Assembly (NCBI GenBank): GCA_035627615.1 | Contig: DASPLL010000087.1 | Location: 1-64,000 of the forward strand | Length of the DNA stretch: 64,000 nucleotides | Direction of reading: 5' to 3' | Source of the DNA: BRH-c25 sp035627615 | GTDB taxonomy: Bacteria; Bacillota; Clostridia; Lutisporales; Lutisporaceae | Shown: in pieces, positions 62,763 to 64,000 of the stretch | Position numbering within the stretch: the first letter of the stretch is position 1 | Layout: every line of letters starts with the position of its first letter | The notes under the pieces: generated by a model | Database searches by the model: none | What the model saw: the letters and a program-made list of their open reading frames with translations, nothing else | What the model was told of the DNA's origin: nothing | Program-made: the position numbers and the translations under genes

Positions 62763-63095
62763 TCAATCTACATAAAAGTCGCCGTTTTCACAGATCTGTC
62801 TGTATTTTTCCGTGCAGTTCCTGATCGCCGATATTATTGCCTTTCTGGCACTGCCGTAATAATATTCTTTGAATTTATCCTCTATGGCTTCCTGGTCGTT
62901 CAGTGTACAGCCGGTCAGAAGCTCCTTCACAAACTTCCTTGTAAGCTCGGTCGCCAGTGAGCAATCAGCATCTACAATCAAGCCGGTCTGTTTTTCTACA
63001 ACTATTACTACTGCAATTACCGAATACAATTCCTGTGCTGTGATTCCCTGCGGAAGCCTTGCATAACCTGTGATGAGTATTCTGCTGTTCTCCAT
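62763..63095 (-). CDS. DUF3870 family protein
   Basis: A 110-residue cytosolic protein with the DUF3870 features LITGYARLPQGITAQELYSVIAVV, VDADCSLATELTRKFV and YYYGSARKAIISAIR. The function is unknown. GGGGAGGG precedes ATG on the minus strand. It lies downstream of, and in the same direction as, the permease gene at the window edge, so they may be co-transcribed. Confidence 0.85.
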   Translation of the reverse strand: MENSRILITGYARLPQGITAQELYSVIAVVIVVEKQTGLIVDADCSLATELTRKFVKELLTGCTLNDQEAIEDKFKEYYYGSARKAIISAIRNCTEKYRQICENGDFYVD

Positions 63096-63154
63096 AAGCG
63101 CCCTCCCCTATATTTATAAATGGGATGCTTATATTATAGCATAACTGCTTTCTG

Positions 63155-64000
63155 TTACATAGGGAGGATATACATTACTATTGTAAACAAAACCATGCCC
63201 AACAGTGCAAAGGGATAAGTGGCTCCATAGCCCGCAGCAGGGTCGTCGCTTCCAACGGCATCTATGGCTGCTCCAAGTCCGGGTGTGGAGGTCATGCCTC
63301 CGCAGATGGCTCCCGACAGCATGATCCAGTTGATTTTAAAAATATATCTGCCCACAAGGAATCCGGACATAATTGCGGCAAATCCGACAACCAGTGAAAT
63401 AACAACAAGATATGCGCCTGAAGCGGCAAGGGCTTCAAATACCTTATAACCGTATTTCAGGCCTACTATGGCAAGGAAGAAAGCAAGGGACACCTGCCGG
63501 ATGACGCCTAGTATCTTACTGTTCATTCTGAAACAGACAAACCCGATTCTGCCGATATATCCGAGAATCAAAGAACCAATGAGAGCACCACCGGTCGCAC
63601 TCAGGCTGAAATCCTTGAAGCCTATTGCACCAAGCTTGATGACGACCAGGCCTATTGTATAGCCGAATATACATGCGATGATGAAAGCCAGCAGATCAAA
63701 GTCAACTTCTTTGATCTCCTTTACCGGGGAAGAGGCTCTTGCCTCCGCCATCTCCCTGCTGAAGGCCGCCTTTTCAGCTTCCACATCTATCTTGAAGATC
63801 ATAGGGAAGAAGGTAACTGTAAAAATAACAATCAATACTCCAAAGGCGTAAGTAATCGCATAGCCCGTACCGACACCAGCCTCAGCATTTATGACAAACT
63901 GTTTTTTCTGTTCTTCCGTAAGCGATGTTACGGTTGAAGGCTCCAGGTTCTTATCTATGATCGATATGATCTCCGCAGCTTCATAAGTATCAGAAGGATT
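63155..64000 (-). CDS. AspT/YidE-like membrane antiporter, N-terminal part beyond the window
   Basis: The minus-strand frame is open to the right edge: before the internal TTG at 63835 it reads on for 55 codons (for example VINAEAGVGTGYAITYAFG), so the start is outside. The visible 281 residues hold about seven helices with a charged cytosolic stretch (about 80-110) and the GGMTSTPGLGAAIDAVG motif of the aspartate:alanine antiporter / YidE (DUF-AspA_Al_Ex) duplication family. The substrate is unknown. Confidence 0.85.
   Translation of the reverse strand, partial: NPSDTYEAAEIISIIDKNLEPSTVTSLTEEQKKQFVINAEAGVGTGYAITYAFGVLIVIFTVTFFPMIFKIDVEAEKAAFSREMAEARASSPVKEIKEVDFDLLAFIIACIFGYTIGLVVIKLGAIGFKDFSLSATGGALIGSLILGYIGRIGFVCFRMNSKILGVIRQVSLAFFLAIVGLKYGYKVFEALAASGAYLVVISLVVGFAAIMSGFLVGRYIFKINWIMLSGAICGGMTSTPGLGAAIDAVGSDDPAAGYGATYPFALLGMVLFTIVMYILPM

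Noticed and set aside
1..64000. Prophage, insertion sequence or integrative element
   Set aside because: No integrase, transposase, phage structural or conjugation gene was recognised on either strand.

Overview
The window looks like a chromosomal segment from an anaerobic, spore-forming, low-to-moderate GC Clostridia bacterium. Signs are class III (anaerobic) ribonucleotide reductase, a selenocysteine formate dehydrogenase, a PPi-type phosphofructokinase, a SpoVB-like flippase, a YlmC/YmxH PRC-barrel protein, an S-layer (SLH) protein, a class A RNase P RNA, and the dgt-dnaG-rpoD-trmK-nif3 order common in Clostridia. I see no phage, insertion sequence or CRISPR array. Both window edges cut genes: a MalT/LuxR-type regulator on the left and an AspT/YidE-like permease on the right.

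Layout: 1-12.5 kb is a sensory and second-messenger block (HD-GYP phosphodiesterase, two CheW proteins, three Cache-type chemoreceptors, a 7TM-PAS-GGDEF cyclase). It carries clear traces of recent duplication: two adjacent receptors with nearly identical signalling segments, each followed by a small receptor-tail ORF, and an internally deleted second copy of the cyclase gene. 12.6-16.3 kb holds ylmC and nrdR-nrdD-nrdG behind a probable pair of NrdR boxes. 17.1-25.6 kb holds a DUF2935 gene and a Tad/Flp pilus locus (flp, tadE, tadG-like, cpaB, cpaE, cpaF/tadA, tadB, tadC, DUF192). 25.6-30.5 kb on the minus strand holds bioY behind a BirA operator, a periplasmic-sensor GGDEF-EAL protein and gdhA. 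31.1-35.1 kb encodes a Sec-containing formate dehydrogenase and a fused iron-sulfur/flavin electron-transfer subunit.

35.1-45.4 kb is housekeeping: an RsuA-type pseudouridine synthase, an ArsR-type regulator, dgt, a DUF188 protein, dnaG, rpoD, two tRNAs, trmK, a nif3-like gene, a zinc-ribbon coiled-coil protein and rnpB. 45.6-55.4 kb is the most suggestive accessory locus: LacI regulator, HAD phosphatase, a Fbp/Afu-type ABC importer, a second HAD phosphatase, PiT phosphate permease, PPi-type PFK and a PhoU-like DUF47 protein. Taken together I infer uptake and dephosphorylation of a phosphorylated organic compound such as a sugar phosphate, with phosphate handling and entry into glycolysis. 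55.5-60.8 kb is cell surface: an O-antigen-ligase-like protein, a SpoVB-like flippase and an SLH protein. 60.9-62.6 kb is pyrBI behind an elaborate leader with two PyrR-binding loops, the second overlapping the pyrB ribosome binding site.

Function calls rest on motif recognition by eye; no database search was possible. Substrates of transporters and sensors are inferences.
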